DNA of 64,000 bases from Paulinella micropora. Its lineage: Eukaryota > Cercozoa > Imbricatea > Euglyphida > Paulinellidae. The first letter of the stretch is position 1, and the number at the start of each line of letters is the position of its first letter. The DNA lies in contig WBZZ01000778.1 in assembly GCA_019918135.1 (NCBI GenBank), positions 23,501 through 87,500 on the forward strand. The letters are read 5' to 3'. Below the pieces are notes generated by a model. The model was not told where the DNA came from. It was given only the letters and a program-made list of their open reading frames with translations, and ran no database searches. Made by a program: the position numbers and the translations under genes. Positions 19,315 to 29,339 of this stretch are shown piece after piece.

Positions 19315-20837
19315 AACGACTCACCGTTGGCCTCGGGCAGCACCAACACTTGCCTCCAAGGGCTTAGGTTGATAGGCCTCGTCCTGCCGCCGCCTTCGTT
19401 GCCAGGTACCTTGCAGTCGGAACGGAGTACCTTGAGCAGCTCCTTGCGCTGGCCTTCATGCGCCTGCCTAGAGCAACCATCCACCACCACCAGCAGGCTC
19501 TGCTGCAGCTCCGCGTTCTTCTTGCGCGCCGAGTCGTGATCTTTCGCATGGCGAAAGACCACCACGTGCTCGTCACCTAAAATTCGGCAGAAGGACCGCA
19601 GAATCTGCTTCAGCAGCAAGGGCACCTGGCCCACAAGGTAAACCCACGACTGCGCGGGGCGCTTCTGCACAGGGCGATCCTGTACGGGGCGCCAGGCCCG
19701 CACCTGCTGCGCAAGCCAACGCACAAAGAAATCTCCGTCGGCCGGCTCGAAGCAGCCTCGGATCAAGGCGCCGCAGTCTGGCACCTGCCGCACAGTCGAC
19801 GATGCGTCGCCCCGGCCGGCCGTTTGATCGAGGGCCGATCCCCGCGGTAGGAGCAAACGTTGAAATTGCTCCTCGTCCATTGCTTCTGTACAGTCTTGTT
19901 CCCACACTTTGCACAAATTCTGTTTTTTGTTGTAGCGCGTGCGCGGTACTAGCTTTTTATATTTTTTACGCAGTCGCTGCAGCTCAATCACTTGCGTGTG
20001 CTCGACTAGCACGTCTTCGCTTGGCAGGACTGCCCGCATAGCGGTAACACGCACCGCCGCGTGAGTATCCGTTCGCCCCCACCAACGCCCCAGCACGTCG
20101 CTCAGATCTCGCCAAAAATAGGTGGTTGGTTCTGCTTCGAAACGAAAAAACGACCGGAAATCTTTCGCGTAATCCTCTGGCTGGAGCAACCGTTCTTGCT
20201 TTAGACGGCCAGCAAATTGTTGCATTTCGACGCTGAGCTGCATAGCATAAGTGCTGACGGGGCGGCTCAGCCACGCAGCTCTCCAGGTTAGTTTCGATAA
20301 AAGCGACGTCTGCGGGGCCTTGCGGCTGCGGGCCAAGAAGGACTCTCGGTATCCGAGCAGCACATCATCTTCGTCCCAAACGAGACCAGCCAGTTTCTTC
20401 AGGTACCAACAGGGCTTTCGGGCCCTGAAATGTTCGCCGTAGTTGATAGCCGCATTTACTTCCTCGAAGTATGCAATCAGGCTCCACAGCAAGAAGATAA
20501 TACTCATGCGTGGGGGTCGTCCCGCTCGCACGAGCGAATTCGAAAGCAGCGATCCAATACAGGGAGGCAAGCTCCGCGTTACAAATGGGCACGCCGCGGC
20601 CGGACTCAACACAGCGACCAAGGAGGTAAAGCGCCTCTGGTTGCCAACACGCTGGCTTGTGGCGCAGCAGCTCCACTGCCAGGAGGTCGTTGTCGTTGGT
20701 TTTCGTCTGGAACAGTTGCTTAGCCTCTGCCAGCTCGGCCGCTCCAGGCAGAGGGCTGAAGCTGGTGGTGCCGTAGGAAGCGCTGGAAAAAACCTTAGGT
20801 CTGCAAGACAGAGTTTTCCACAAACGTTTTTCCTCAT
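19197..20837 (-). CDS. Sel1/TPR-like family copy A, central part; possible SF3-helicase-like core
   Basis: The longest uninterrupted frame of the family, in register with the family from about 20500 (ca. residue 110) on. It contains FLARSRKAPQTSLLSKL, a conserved segment RTDTHAAVRVTAM, and then a segment that looks like a decayed P-loop ATPase: VYLVGQVPLLLKQ (ca. residue 400, where a Walker A would be, but without GK[ST]), RILGDEHVVVF, a hydrophobic strand ending in Asp (LLVVVDG, ca. 450) and LPEANGE. That order recalls superfamily 3 / D5-type helicases, but the catalytic Lys is missing, so the assignment is a weak inference. The preceding fragment joins by a frameshift near 20490. Confidence 0.45.
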   Translation of the reverse strand: MRKNVCGKLCLADLRFFPALPTAPPASALCLERPSWQRLSNCSRRKPTTTTSWQWSCCATSQRVGNQRRFTSLVAVLSPAAACPFVTRSLPPCIGSLLSNSLVRAGRPPRMSIIFLLWSLIAYFEEVNAAINYGEHFRARKPCWYLKKLAGLVWDEDDVLLGYRESFLARSRKAPQTSLLSKLTWRAAWLSRPVSTYAMQLSVEMQQFAGRLKQERLLQPEDYAKDFRSFFRFEAEPTTYFWRDLSDVLGRWWGRTDTHAAVRVTAMRAVLPSEDVLVEHTQVIELQRLRKKYKKLVPRTRYNKKQNLCKVWEQDCTEAMDEEQFQRLLLPRGSALDQTAGRGDASSTVRQVPDCGALIRGCFEPADGDFFVRWLAQQVRAWRPVQDRPVQKRPAQSWVYLVGQVPLLLKQILRSFCRILGDEHVVVFRHAKDHDSARKKNAELQQSLLVVVDGCSRQAHEGQRKELLKVLRSDCKVPGNEGGGRTRPINLSPWRQVLVLPEANGESLWTSDQLRQKGLAVTVARLAAPASSSESLTDVPSSEELA

Positions 20838-21462
20838 TTTGCATGAAGTTCACCCTAGCTGACTCACTGTCCGCATTCTCGAAATCATCTTGGTTTCCGA
20901 AGGACAGCAGGACATCGTCGTCGCGCTCGTGCAAGGCCAGCGGGCTCCTGTCGCTCGGTTCCTGGTCTGGTTCCCAGCAAGGCTTCCCTGATAACTGTGC
21001 AAGCTTGGCAGGCTGTGGCCGCCACGCCTGCGAGCTTTTTTCGTCTTGCGTTTGCGCGTGCTGTCCGCCGGACAGCAGGCGCTCGTCGCGCAAGGCCCGC
21101 GTACTCCCGACGCCCGGCGGTTCCCAGCAAGGCTTCGATAATAAAGCTGCAAGCTTGGCACGCACGGCAAGCTCTGCAGGCTGCGGCCGCCACGCCTGCG
21201 AGCTTTTCTCGTCTTGCGTTTGCTCGTGCTGTCCGCCGGACAGCAGGCGCTCGTCGCGCAAGGCCCGCGGGCTGCAGTCGCCCGGCTTTTGGTCTGAGTC
21301 TGGTTCCCAGCAAGTCTTCAATAGCACGGGATTCACTGGCGCGTGCCTGGCCCGCCCGCAGGCATCTTGTGGCAAGGACTGCGCGGGGCGGTCGCGCAAG
21401 GCCGGCGAGTTTTCCCACTCTGGCTCGGGCTGCTGGCAAGGCCGAACAGGCTCGGCAGCCAA
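20365..21462 (-). CDS. Sel1/TPR-like family copy A, second module and PCWEP repeats
   Basis: Same frame as the N-terminal fragment, separated from it by one TAG codon (21466-21468). The first half holds about three tandem repeats of ~55 residues with PCWEP, RALRDERLLSGGQ and TQDEKSSQAWRPQPA. The DNA repeats too (20955-21310), and these repeats are absent from copies B and C. Then comes the second Sel1/TPR-like module: PLPGAAELAEAKQLFQTKTN, EALYLLGRCVESGRGVP and ASLYWIAAFEF. The last ~45 codons are out of frame after a shift near 20490. The LG-x(4)-G-x-G-V/L-P pattern with a following YW is typical of Sel1-like repeats, which serve as protein-protein scaffolds. Confidence 0.5.
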   Translation of the reverse strand: MAAEPVRPCQQPEPEWENSPALRDRPAQSLPQDACGRARHAPVNPVLLKTCWEPDSDQKPGDCSPRALRDERLLSGGQHEQTQDEKSSQAWRPQPAELAVRAKLAALLSKPCWEPPGVGSTRALRDERLLSGGQHAQTQDEKSSQAWRPQPAKLAQLSGKPCWEPDQEPSDRSPLALHERDDDVLLSFGNQDDFENADSESARVNFMQNEEKRLWKTLSCRPKVFSSASYGTTSFSPLPGAAELAEAKQLFQTKTNDNDLLAVELLRHKPACWQPEALYLLGRCVESGRGVPICNAELASLYWIAAFEFARASGTTPTHEYYLLAVEPDCILRGSKCGYQLRRTFQGPKALLVPEETGWSRLGRR

Positions 21463-21465
21463 GTC

Positions 21466-22536
21466 CTACGGCCCCCTGGGCTGCGCCTGTCCCTGCTGCC
21501 GGAGTGCAGGCACGGGGTGCTGCGGCAAGGCCCGTGAGCCTCCGTCGCCGGGTTCCATATCATGCACTGCCTCCTGCTTATCCGGGCCTGCGTGCTGACC
21601 GTTGCGCTCGCGCTGACTCCGGGACATGCTTCCCTCGTGTTCCCGATTCACACCGGCTTCACTGTTGCGACAAAACGTCTCGCAGCAAAGCTTAGACATC
21701 AAAGATTCCTTGGGGGCATTGCGACTGCGGGCCAAGAAATCTTCTTTGTCTTGGGGCAGCACATCATCAGACCACACTAAACGAGCCAGTGCAGCAAAAT
21801 AAATCAACGAGTTCTGACAGGGAGTTGCGCAGGAGATTTCCGTGACAATGTTCAAGCCAGGTCTATCGCGGTATTGCGCAAGTTTCCACAAAATGCCAAG
21901 ATAATAAAAAGGCTTCGGTGTGATAGGGTCACAAGAGTTGATAGCGCAGACCCAGTATAAAAAGGCAAAATCCGTGTCGCTGGTTGGCAGACCGCGACCT
22001 GATTCTAGGCAGTTCCCGAGATGATAGAGTGCTTCTGCGCACCACACCACGGGCTCCGTCCGCAGAATTGTGACTGCCCTATTGTATTTGCGCTTCTGGA
22101 GCGCCTGTGTGGCGTCTGCAAGCCGCTCGGTTGCTTTGGGTGGCAACGCTGCTGGCCTGGAATTCAGAACCTGCCGCAACAGTTTTGCTTCCGATTGCAG
22201 TATCACACTCTTGGGAGGAAGAATCCCCAAACGCTCCGCCATGGCCTTGAACCTGATCCCGCGTACGTAACACAGCAGTTTATGCCTGTTGCCCATGGCA
22301 GAGCGTAAAGGGTCGTAATCTTCCGCGTCGTTCTGGCTTTCGTCGTCGCTCTCACACAAGGCTCCATATGCTAATTTTCTACGATCTCGCATCATCTCGT
22401 GTGTAGATTGATTCTGGAAGGTACCTATGTTTACAATAACAGGAGTTTGTTTCGGGGTACTCGACTGGGTTGGACGCAGACTGTCTTGGCTCGGCAGGCC
22501 GGGGGGCGGGGAGGGTATGAGCATGTCACGAGCCAC
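21466..22536 (-). CDS. Sel1/TPR-like family copy A, N-terminal module
   Basis: 356 codons from an ATG at 22536. The start is supported by loss of similarity to copies B and C upstream and by the Ser/Pro-rich N-terminus. A leading segment TPKQTPVIVNIGTFQ matches IPVIVKLGIF in the copies. Residues ~125-330 form module 1: RPAALPPKATERLADATQAL, EALYHLGNCLESGRGLP, FLYWVCAI, YYLGILWKLAQY and FLARSRNAPKESLMSKL. The same succession is repeated in the downstream fragments, so the protein arose by internal duplication. It ends at an in-frame TAG, after which the frame stays open to 20365. Not a family I recognise beyond the Sel1/TPR-like helical repeats. Confidence 0.5.
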   Translation of the reverse strand: MARDMLIPSPPPGLPSQDSLRPTQSSTPKQTPVIVNIGTFQNQSTHEMMRDRRKLAYGALCESDDESQNDAEDYDPLRSAMGNRHKLLCYVRGIRFKAMAERLGILPPKSVILQSEAKLLRQVLNSRPAALPPKATERLADATQALQKRKYNRAVTILRTEPVVWCAEALYHLGNCLESGRGLPTSDTDFAFLYWVCAINSCDPITPKPFYYLGILWKLAQYRDRPGLNIVTEISCATPCQNSLIYFAALARLVWSDDVLPQDKEDFLARSRNAPKESLMSKLCCETFCRNSEAGVNREHEGSMSRSQRERNGQHAGPDKQEAVHDMEPGDGGSRALPQHPVPALRQQGQAQPRGP

Positions 22537-22734
22537 AGTTTAGAAGGGGGGGGGGGGGGAGAATAGGAGTGGTGTGTAGGCATGGGTGTGTTTGTACGAT
22601 TGGTGGGATGCGTGCATGGATGTTTGTGCAGGGGTGCGTGAGCAGGCCCATCCACTTTCCCCCTGGCCATGCGCAACTGTCCTCTAGGCTTCCAATGTAT
22701 ATGTAAAATTGGGACGGACAGGCAGATCTTTGCC

Positions 22735-24560
22735 CAACATGCTGCTGCAGCACCCTGCCACAGGATACTACAGCTGCGAGCCCTGCCTCAAAAATTTTTT
22801 TCTGTGCTGCTCGCTCGCCTTCCCTCCCCCCTTTTACCCCCCCCCCCCCTCCCCCCACACGCCCGTCTGTCCGGTGTTGCAACAAAACCTAGTTCCGAAT
22901 TTCTGATTTCTGATTTCTGATTTTTTTTGCCGAACATGCTGCTGCAGCACCCTGCCACAGGGTGCTACAGCTGCGAGCCCTGCCTCAACATTTTTTTCTG
23001 TGCTGCTCGCTCGCCTTCCCTCGCCTCCTCCCCCCCCCCCCCCCGCCCGAATTCGTCCCCGCCCGTCTGTCAGGTGTTGCAAAACCTAGTTCTGAATTTC
23101 TGATTTCTGAAGTCTGATTTTTTTGTTGCCCCAAACATGCTGCTGCAGCACCCTGCCACAGGGTGCTACAGCTGCGAGCTCTACCTCCAAGCAAAAAAAA
23201 AACAAACACACAATTCTTCTGCTCGTCCGCCCTCCCTCGCCTCCCTCCCCCCCCCCCCCCCCCCCCCGCCTGCCCGTGGTGCAGCCATGCAAAAAACTCG
23301 ATTTTATTTTCTGATGTCTGATTTCTGATTTTTTCCCCCCCAACATGCTGCTGCAGCACCCTGCCACAGGATGCTACAGCTGCAAACCCTGCCTCCAAAA
23401 TTTTCCTTCTGTGCTGCTCGTCCGCCCCTCGCCCCCCACCCTCACTCTCCCCGCCTGCCCGTCTGGTGCAGCCATGCAAAAAACCCGATTTCGAACTTCT
23501 GATTTCTGATTTCTGATTTTTTCCCTCAACATGTTGCTGCAGCACCCTGCCACAGGATGCTACAGCTGCAAGCCCTGCCTCCATAATTTTTCTTCTGTGC
23601 TGCTCGTCCGCCCCCCCCCCCCCCCTCACTCTCCCCGCCTGCCCGTCAGTCCGGTGTAGCAACAAAACCTAGTTCCAAATTTCTGATGTCTGATTTCTGA
23701 TTTTCTTTGCCCAATATGCTGCTGCAGCACCTTGCCACAGGGTGCTACAGCTGCGAGCTCCAATTCTCCCTCCCCGCCCGTCCGTCCGGTGGGGGGGGGG
23801 GGGGGCGAACGAGCAGCACAGAAAAAAAATTTGAGGCAGGGCTCGCAGCTGTAGCATCCTGTGGCAGGGTGCTGCAGCAGCATGTTCGGGAAAAAAATCA
23901 GAAATCAGAAATGAGAAATTCGAAATCGGATTTTTTGCATGGCTGCCCACATTCTCCCTCCCCGCCCTTCCGTCCGGTGCAGCCATGCAAAAAACCCGAT
24001 TTCGAATTTCTGATTTCTGATTTCTGATTTTCTTTGCCCAACATGCTGCTGCAGCACCCTGCCACAGGATGCTACAGCTGCGAGCCCTGCCTCAAAATTT
24101 TTTCTGTGCTGCTCGCTCGCCTTCCCTCGCCTCCCCACCCAATTCGTCCCCCTCCCCCCTTCCCCCCCTTCCTCCCCGCCCGTCCGTCCGTTGCAGCCGC
24201 GCAAGAAAACGAGTTCCGAATTTCTGATTTCTAGTTTCTGATTTTTTTTGCCCCAAACATGCTGCTGCAGCACCCTGCCACAGGGTGCTACAGCTGCGAG
24301 CCCTACCTCCACAAAGAAAAAAAAAATCTGCTGCTTTTCCACCCTCCCTCTCCCCTCCCCACTTCCCCCCCTCCCTCCCCGCCTGTCCGTCCGTTGCAGC
24401 CGCGCAAGAAAACGATTTCCGAATTTCTGATTTCTGATTTCTGATTTTTTTTGCCCCAAACATGCTGCTGCAGCACCCTGCCACAGCACGGTGCTACAGC
24501 TACGAGCCCTACCTCCACAAAGAAAAAAAAATTCTGCTGCTTTTCGGCCCTCCCTCTCCC
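22735..24560. repeat. hairpin satellite array
   Basis: Nine to ten units of 183-214 bp. Each has TTTCTGATTTCTGATTT, then AACATGCTGCTGCAGCACCC, TGCCACAGG and GTGCTACAGCTGCGAGCCC, a T/A spacer, CTGCTCG, a C-run, CCCGCCCGTCCGTCCG, and TGCAGC. One unit at 23800-23935 is inverted. Hairpin and TTTCTGA blocks are more conserved than the spacers. Confidence 0.85.
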
Positions 24561-24752
24561 CTCCCCCCTTGCTGCGGGTTTGCGGTGAATCTCGCGACAA
24601 ATGCCAAAAACACTGGAATTTACGGACGCTTTGTTTTTTGCCGCAATTTGCGGCACATACGGAAAATTCTTTTTCTGGCGAAGGACATTTAGGCAGTGAT
24701 TGTAGCTCAAGAAAATTTCTGGAGAAACAATGTCGGGCGGGAGAAAAAATGC

Positions 24753-24960
24753 AGATGACGAATGCCTGCATGGGCGACGACGACAGGGTAGCATCGGTGC
24801 TACAGGGCAGTTGCAGGGGGGTGCTACAGCCGGCGAGCTGACTCACTGCCTGTCTCGTCCGTCACCCCCCGCCTCTCCCCTCGCGATCTATATGTATGCA
24901 GCCCCCATCCACTGCCCCGCCAGCCTCTTTTGCGCCGCTCGACCAAGCAAATAAAAAAAA
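24753..24960 (+). mobile_element. SINE-like element, second copy
   Basis: Full-length relative of 17424-17699, from GATGACGAATGCCTGCATGG to GCTCGACCAAGCAAATAAAA. Here the tail is short and A-rich rather than 75 A. Confidence 0.55.
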
Positions 24961-25703
24961 CGTTTAAAAAAGTTTAAAAAACGACTGCTTGATTTCTTAT
25001 TTTCTGGGTTTTACAAGGGAGGGTGGCTTTAGCCGGTGAGCTGACTCGCTGCCCGTCTTGTCCGTTCCCCCGTACGTGGTCTCGCAAGAGGTTTAGGATA
25101 GTATGCAAACGCGGGGGGTGTGGAGCGCTACCACCTTCAATTTGTTAGCAGTAGCAGAGCATTCCAAAATCAATCGACAATTCTTTTTTTTTTAACAGTA
25201 ACACCACTGGATATGGTTGTTTTAGGTCCTGGGCGGGGCGCCAGAGGGAGGGCACGAGCTCTGACGGAGAGCTGCATCACTAGCATAAGCAGAAGCCAAG
25301 GCAAGCAAATCCACTGCCGGCTGCTTTGATTGCACGCTTTGGACTCCTTGGCGCTACAGGCCGCCCAGCGCTTGCGTCTTATCGTGTGGTGGCACAAGGA
25401 GGTAAGGAGCAGCCAGCTGTACGTGCGTGTCCGGCTAGGATAGCAGCGGAGCGCAGCTCGACGAAACTAGCGTGGCTGGCGATTCTAGCTGTCGATCAGG
25501 CGCTCCCGCGCACCGACTGTGGATTTCCCTACGACACAAACATTGTTTAATTATTGAAACCAGAAGACGAATCGCGAGTCCGTCGGGATGTTGGGGTTTG
25601 GAAAAACCAACTGAGCAGCTGTTGCCGGCCGCGCAAACGCGCGGTAGCTGGTTGTGCGCTGCCTTTGTGAACGTCCTGCCGTTTGCGTCTTTTTTACTTT
25701 GCA

Positions 25704-28700
25704 CTATTTCTCTTCCCTATAATGCCTGCGTTTCTTCTTGGCTTTCTTTTTGCGCCGCATCTCCTCATGCGGCGCTGCTTGGGCTAAACTGTCCTCTTCC
25801 TTATCAAGTTTTCGTTTCTTCTTGGTCTTCTTGTTGCGTCGCGCCTCCTCGTGCGGCGCAGCTTTGCTTAAACTGTCCTTTTCCTGATCTCGCTTTCCTT
25901 TCTTCTTGGCCTTCTTGTTGCGCCTCGTCTCCTCGTGCGGCGCAGCTTGGCTTAAACTGTCCTCTTCCTGATCTCGCTTTCGTTTCTTCTTCGCCTTCTT
26001 GTTGCGCCTCGTCTCCTCGTGCGGCGCAGCTTGGCTTAAACTGTCCTCTTCCTGATCTCGCTTTCGTTTCTTCTTCGCCTTCTTGTTGCGCCGCGTCTCC
26101 TTGCTATCCTCCGAGGGAGACAACAAGCCCTTAGGAACAACAAGCCCTTAGCGTGCCCACTGGAAGTGTACATATTGTGGTTAAACTTCTTCGTCAGGTC
26201 CAGCCCAGGAAAGCTTGCCTGCAAACGATCCCAAAATAGCTTTTCGGCTCGCTCGCTTAACTCCCCCTTCTCGAAACCCAGAAAGCTTTCGAAGCTTTCC
26301 ACGAGATGCTGGGGCTGTACTGCAAACCGTCCCCCGTTCGTGCCTTGCCCCACGCAAAAAACAGTCTCTGTTTGTTTATCCAAACCCGGTAGTTTAAATT
26401 GATTAACGTCTCTGCGGAACGCCGACTCCCACCGTTCGAATCCGTCTTCCGACGCCTGGCTGCTTGTTATGAACGGCACTGAGTGGGCAGGCGACTCGCT
26501 GAGTGCCAAGTGCTCCAGTGCGCAAGCGTGCAGGTACTGTGCGAGCTCTTCCGACGAAGGCACGTCGGGCAAAGATTTTATCGATGCGGGCTCTGCAAGC
26601 TGCAAGAGCGTGCCTGCCAGGCCTTCCTGGCGCAACTGCTCCGCGGTCCACAGTGGCTCACCGTTAGCATCGGGCAGTACCAATACTTAGCTCCAATTGC
26701 TTATCTTTATTTTTTTTTGCCAGGTACCTCGCGGTCGGAACGTAGTACCTTGAACAGCTTTTTGTGATGGGAGGCATCATGCGCCTGCCTCGAACAACCA
26801 TCCAGCACAACCAGCAGGCTCTGCTGCAGCTCCGCGTTCTTGCGCGCCCAGTCGTGGTCCTTCGCACCATCGCGAAAGACCGCCACGTGCTCGTCACCCA
26901 AAATCTGGCAGTAGGAACGCAGGATCTGCTTCAGCAGCAAGGGCACCTAGCCCGCAAGGCAAAGCCACGACTGTACGGGGCGCTCTTGCATGGGGCGGCA
27001 GGCCCGCAACTGCTGCACGAGCCAAAGCACAAAGAAATCTCCGTCGGGCGCTTTGAAGCAGTCTCGAATCAAGGCGCCCCAGTCTGGCACTTGCCGCACA
27101 CACGACGGGTCGCTGCCTGCCGTTTGATCGAGGGCCAATCCCCGCGGTAGGAGCAAACGTTGAAAATCCTTCTCGTGCATTGCTTTCGCACAGTCTTCTT
27201 CCCATACACTGAACAGGTTCTGTTTTTTCCTGTGGCGCGACGCCCATTTGCGCGGCACTAGCTCTTGATCCGCATTGCACTGTTTGTACTCTTTCCTCAG
27301 TCGCTGGAGCTTAATCGCTTGTGTGTGCTCGACTAGCACGTCTTCGCCGAGCAGGACTTCTCGCATAGCGGTAACCCGCACCGCCGCGTGAGTATCCGTT
27401 CGCCCCAGCCACCAGCGCCCCAGCACATCGCATAGGTCGCGTACAAATTCGGTAGTTGGTTCCGGATTGATGAGAAAAATCCACTGGAAATCTTTAAGGC
27501 AGTCCTTCTTTAGCTGAAGCAACGGTTGTTGCTTTAGACTGGCAGCAAAGCGTTGCATTTCGACGCTGAGCTGCATAGCACGAGTGCTGACGGAAAGGCT
27601 CAGCCACGCATCCCAGGTGAGTTTCGACAGAAGGGACGTCTGCGGGGCCTCGCGGCTGCGGTGCAAGAAAAGCTCCTGGTGTTCGGGCGTGTCCTTCCAC
27701 ACGAGACGAGCCAGTTCCTTCAGGTACCACCAGGGATTTTCCACCTTGAAATTTTGCCGTAGTTTATTGGCGCGGCCCATTTCCCAAAGTAATTCGGATT
27801 AAGCTTCTCGAAGTATTCCGCGAGCTTCCAAAGAATGTCAAGATAATAAAAAGGCTTCACGTTTGTCCCGCTTGCATCAGTGGCTTCAAGGGCACATATC
27901 CAATACAGGGAGGCGAGCTCCGCGTTACGACGAGGAACACCGCGACCGGACTCGACACAGCAACCAAGGAGGTAAAGCGCCTCTGGGTGCCAAAACGCAG
28001 GCTCGCGGCGCAGCTTGTCCACGACCAGGACGTCGTTGTCGTTGGTTTTCGTCTGGAAAAGTCGCTTAGCCTCTGCCAGCTCGGCCGCTCCGGGCATAGA
28101 GCTGGAGCTGCTTGAGCTGGCGCTGTGAGACGCGGTTGGTCTGGAACGTACAATCTGCCACAAAAGCTTTTCTACTCGTTTTATGAAGCTCGCCCAAGCG
28201 GGAGCACTCTCCATGGCATCTGGGTTTGTGGAGATAGGCAGGATGACGTCGTCGCGCTCGGGCGAGGACGGTGCAGGGCCCTGCTCGTGTGCGGTCTCCT
28301 ACTGCTGGTCCGGGCCTGTGCGCTGGTCGTTGCGCTCGCGCTGAACTCGTGGGATGGTTCCACCAGCTTCCGGGTTCACGGTGCGACGGCTTGCTTTGCT
28401 GCAAAGCCTCCATAACAGAGACGTCTCGGGGGCGTTGCGGCTGCGGGCCAAAAAAGCCTCTTTGTCCTGGGCCGGCACTCTCTCCAGGAGTTGAGCCAGC
28501 TCTTGAAAGTAATAAAACGGGTCCTGGCTGGGCGATTCCCAGCCGATGTCCACGTCAATAGTCCAGCCGTGCTGCTCGCAGTATTTCGTTAACTTCCACA
28601 AAAGGTCTAGCTGATGCAGTGGCTCCAGCATAATTGGACGATATTTCTCGATGGCACAGGCCCAGTATATAAAGGCCGCATGTATTTTCCCATCCAATGC

Positions 28701-29109
28701 CATGCAGCACCCGAGATGGTATAACGCTTCGTTGCACCAAACCGCGGGCTCCGTCTTTCAAAATCTCGACTGCCCCCTGGCGGTTGCCCTGCTCGAGCTC
28801 CTTTTTAGCCTTGGCAAGCTGCTTGTACGCTTCAGGTGGCAACGCAGCTGGCTTGGACTGAATATCTGCCCACAACCTATCGGCTTCATTTTGCAGTTCC
28901 TTTTCCAGGTCATCTTGCGAGGTTTTGTCTTGCGTAGGCTCCTGTAGTCCAGCGGCCAGCGTAGGGTGCTGTGCCAACGCCCGTGAGCTTCCGTCGCCGT
29001 GTTCCAGCTCGCGCAGGGGTCGGTCTCCCATCTCGTGTTTGGGTAGGAAAATACCTAGCTTTACAATAACAGGAATCAGTTGGAGATGCTTCTCTGGGGA
29101 CGACGCCAA
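25704..29109 (-). pseudogene. Sel1/TPR-like family copy B, multiply broken
   Basis: Same domain order as copy A: N-terminal IPVIVKLGIF, module 1 (DIQSKPAALPPEAYKQL, LHQLDLLWKLTKY, FLARSRNAPETSLL), module 2 (GAAELAEAKRLFQTKTNDND, EALYLLGCCVESGRGVP), the RTDTHAAVRVTAM block, LLVVLDG, and a tail of five ~28-residue Lys-rich repeats. The PCWEP repeats are absent. The frame is lost near 28755, stops at 28299, shifts near 27780, stops at 26947 and 26707, and shifts again near 26130. A GGT-to-stop type loss at 26947 removes the joint corresponding to the P-loop-like segment of copy A. All these breaks are shared with copy C, so they predate the tandem duplication. Longest intact piece 277 codons (26947-27780). 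Confidence 0.6.
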
Positions 29110-29339
29110 CTATTTTGGCTGGGCAGGCGGGGTGGGGGGGGGGGGGGAAGCGAGTCCGCGTGTAAAGAAGAAATATCGTGGCTGCCTGGCGCATGACTGT
29201 GCCGCAAGACGAGCTCTCCACCCTTCCGACCGATCGGCGATCGGCAAGCAAAACTAGTAAGGGTAAACGGGAAAGCAGTGATCGGGACTATGAAGCAATT
29301 TCGCGAGCAGCGACTGCCCCAAATTTCTGGTTGTTTTTT

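Noticed and set aside
22735-24560. Regularly spaced repeats with variable spacers, superficially like a CRISPR array
   Set aside because: Units are ~200 bp with low-complexity spacers, individual units are inverted, no cas genes occur, and the context is eukaryotic.
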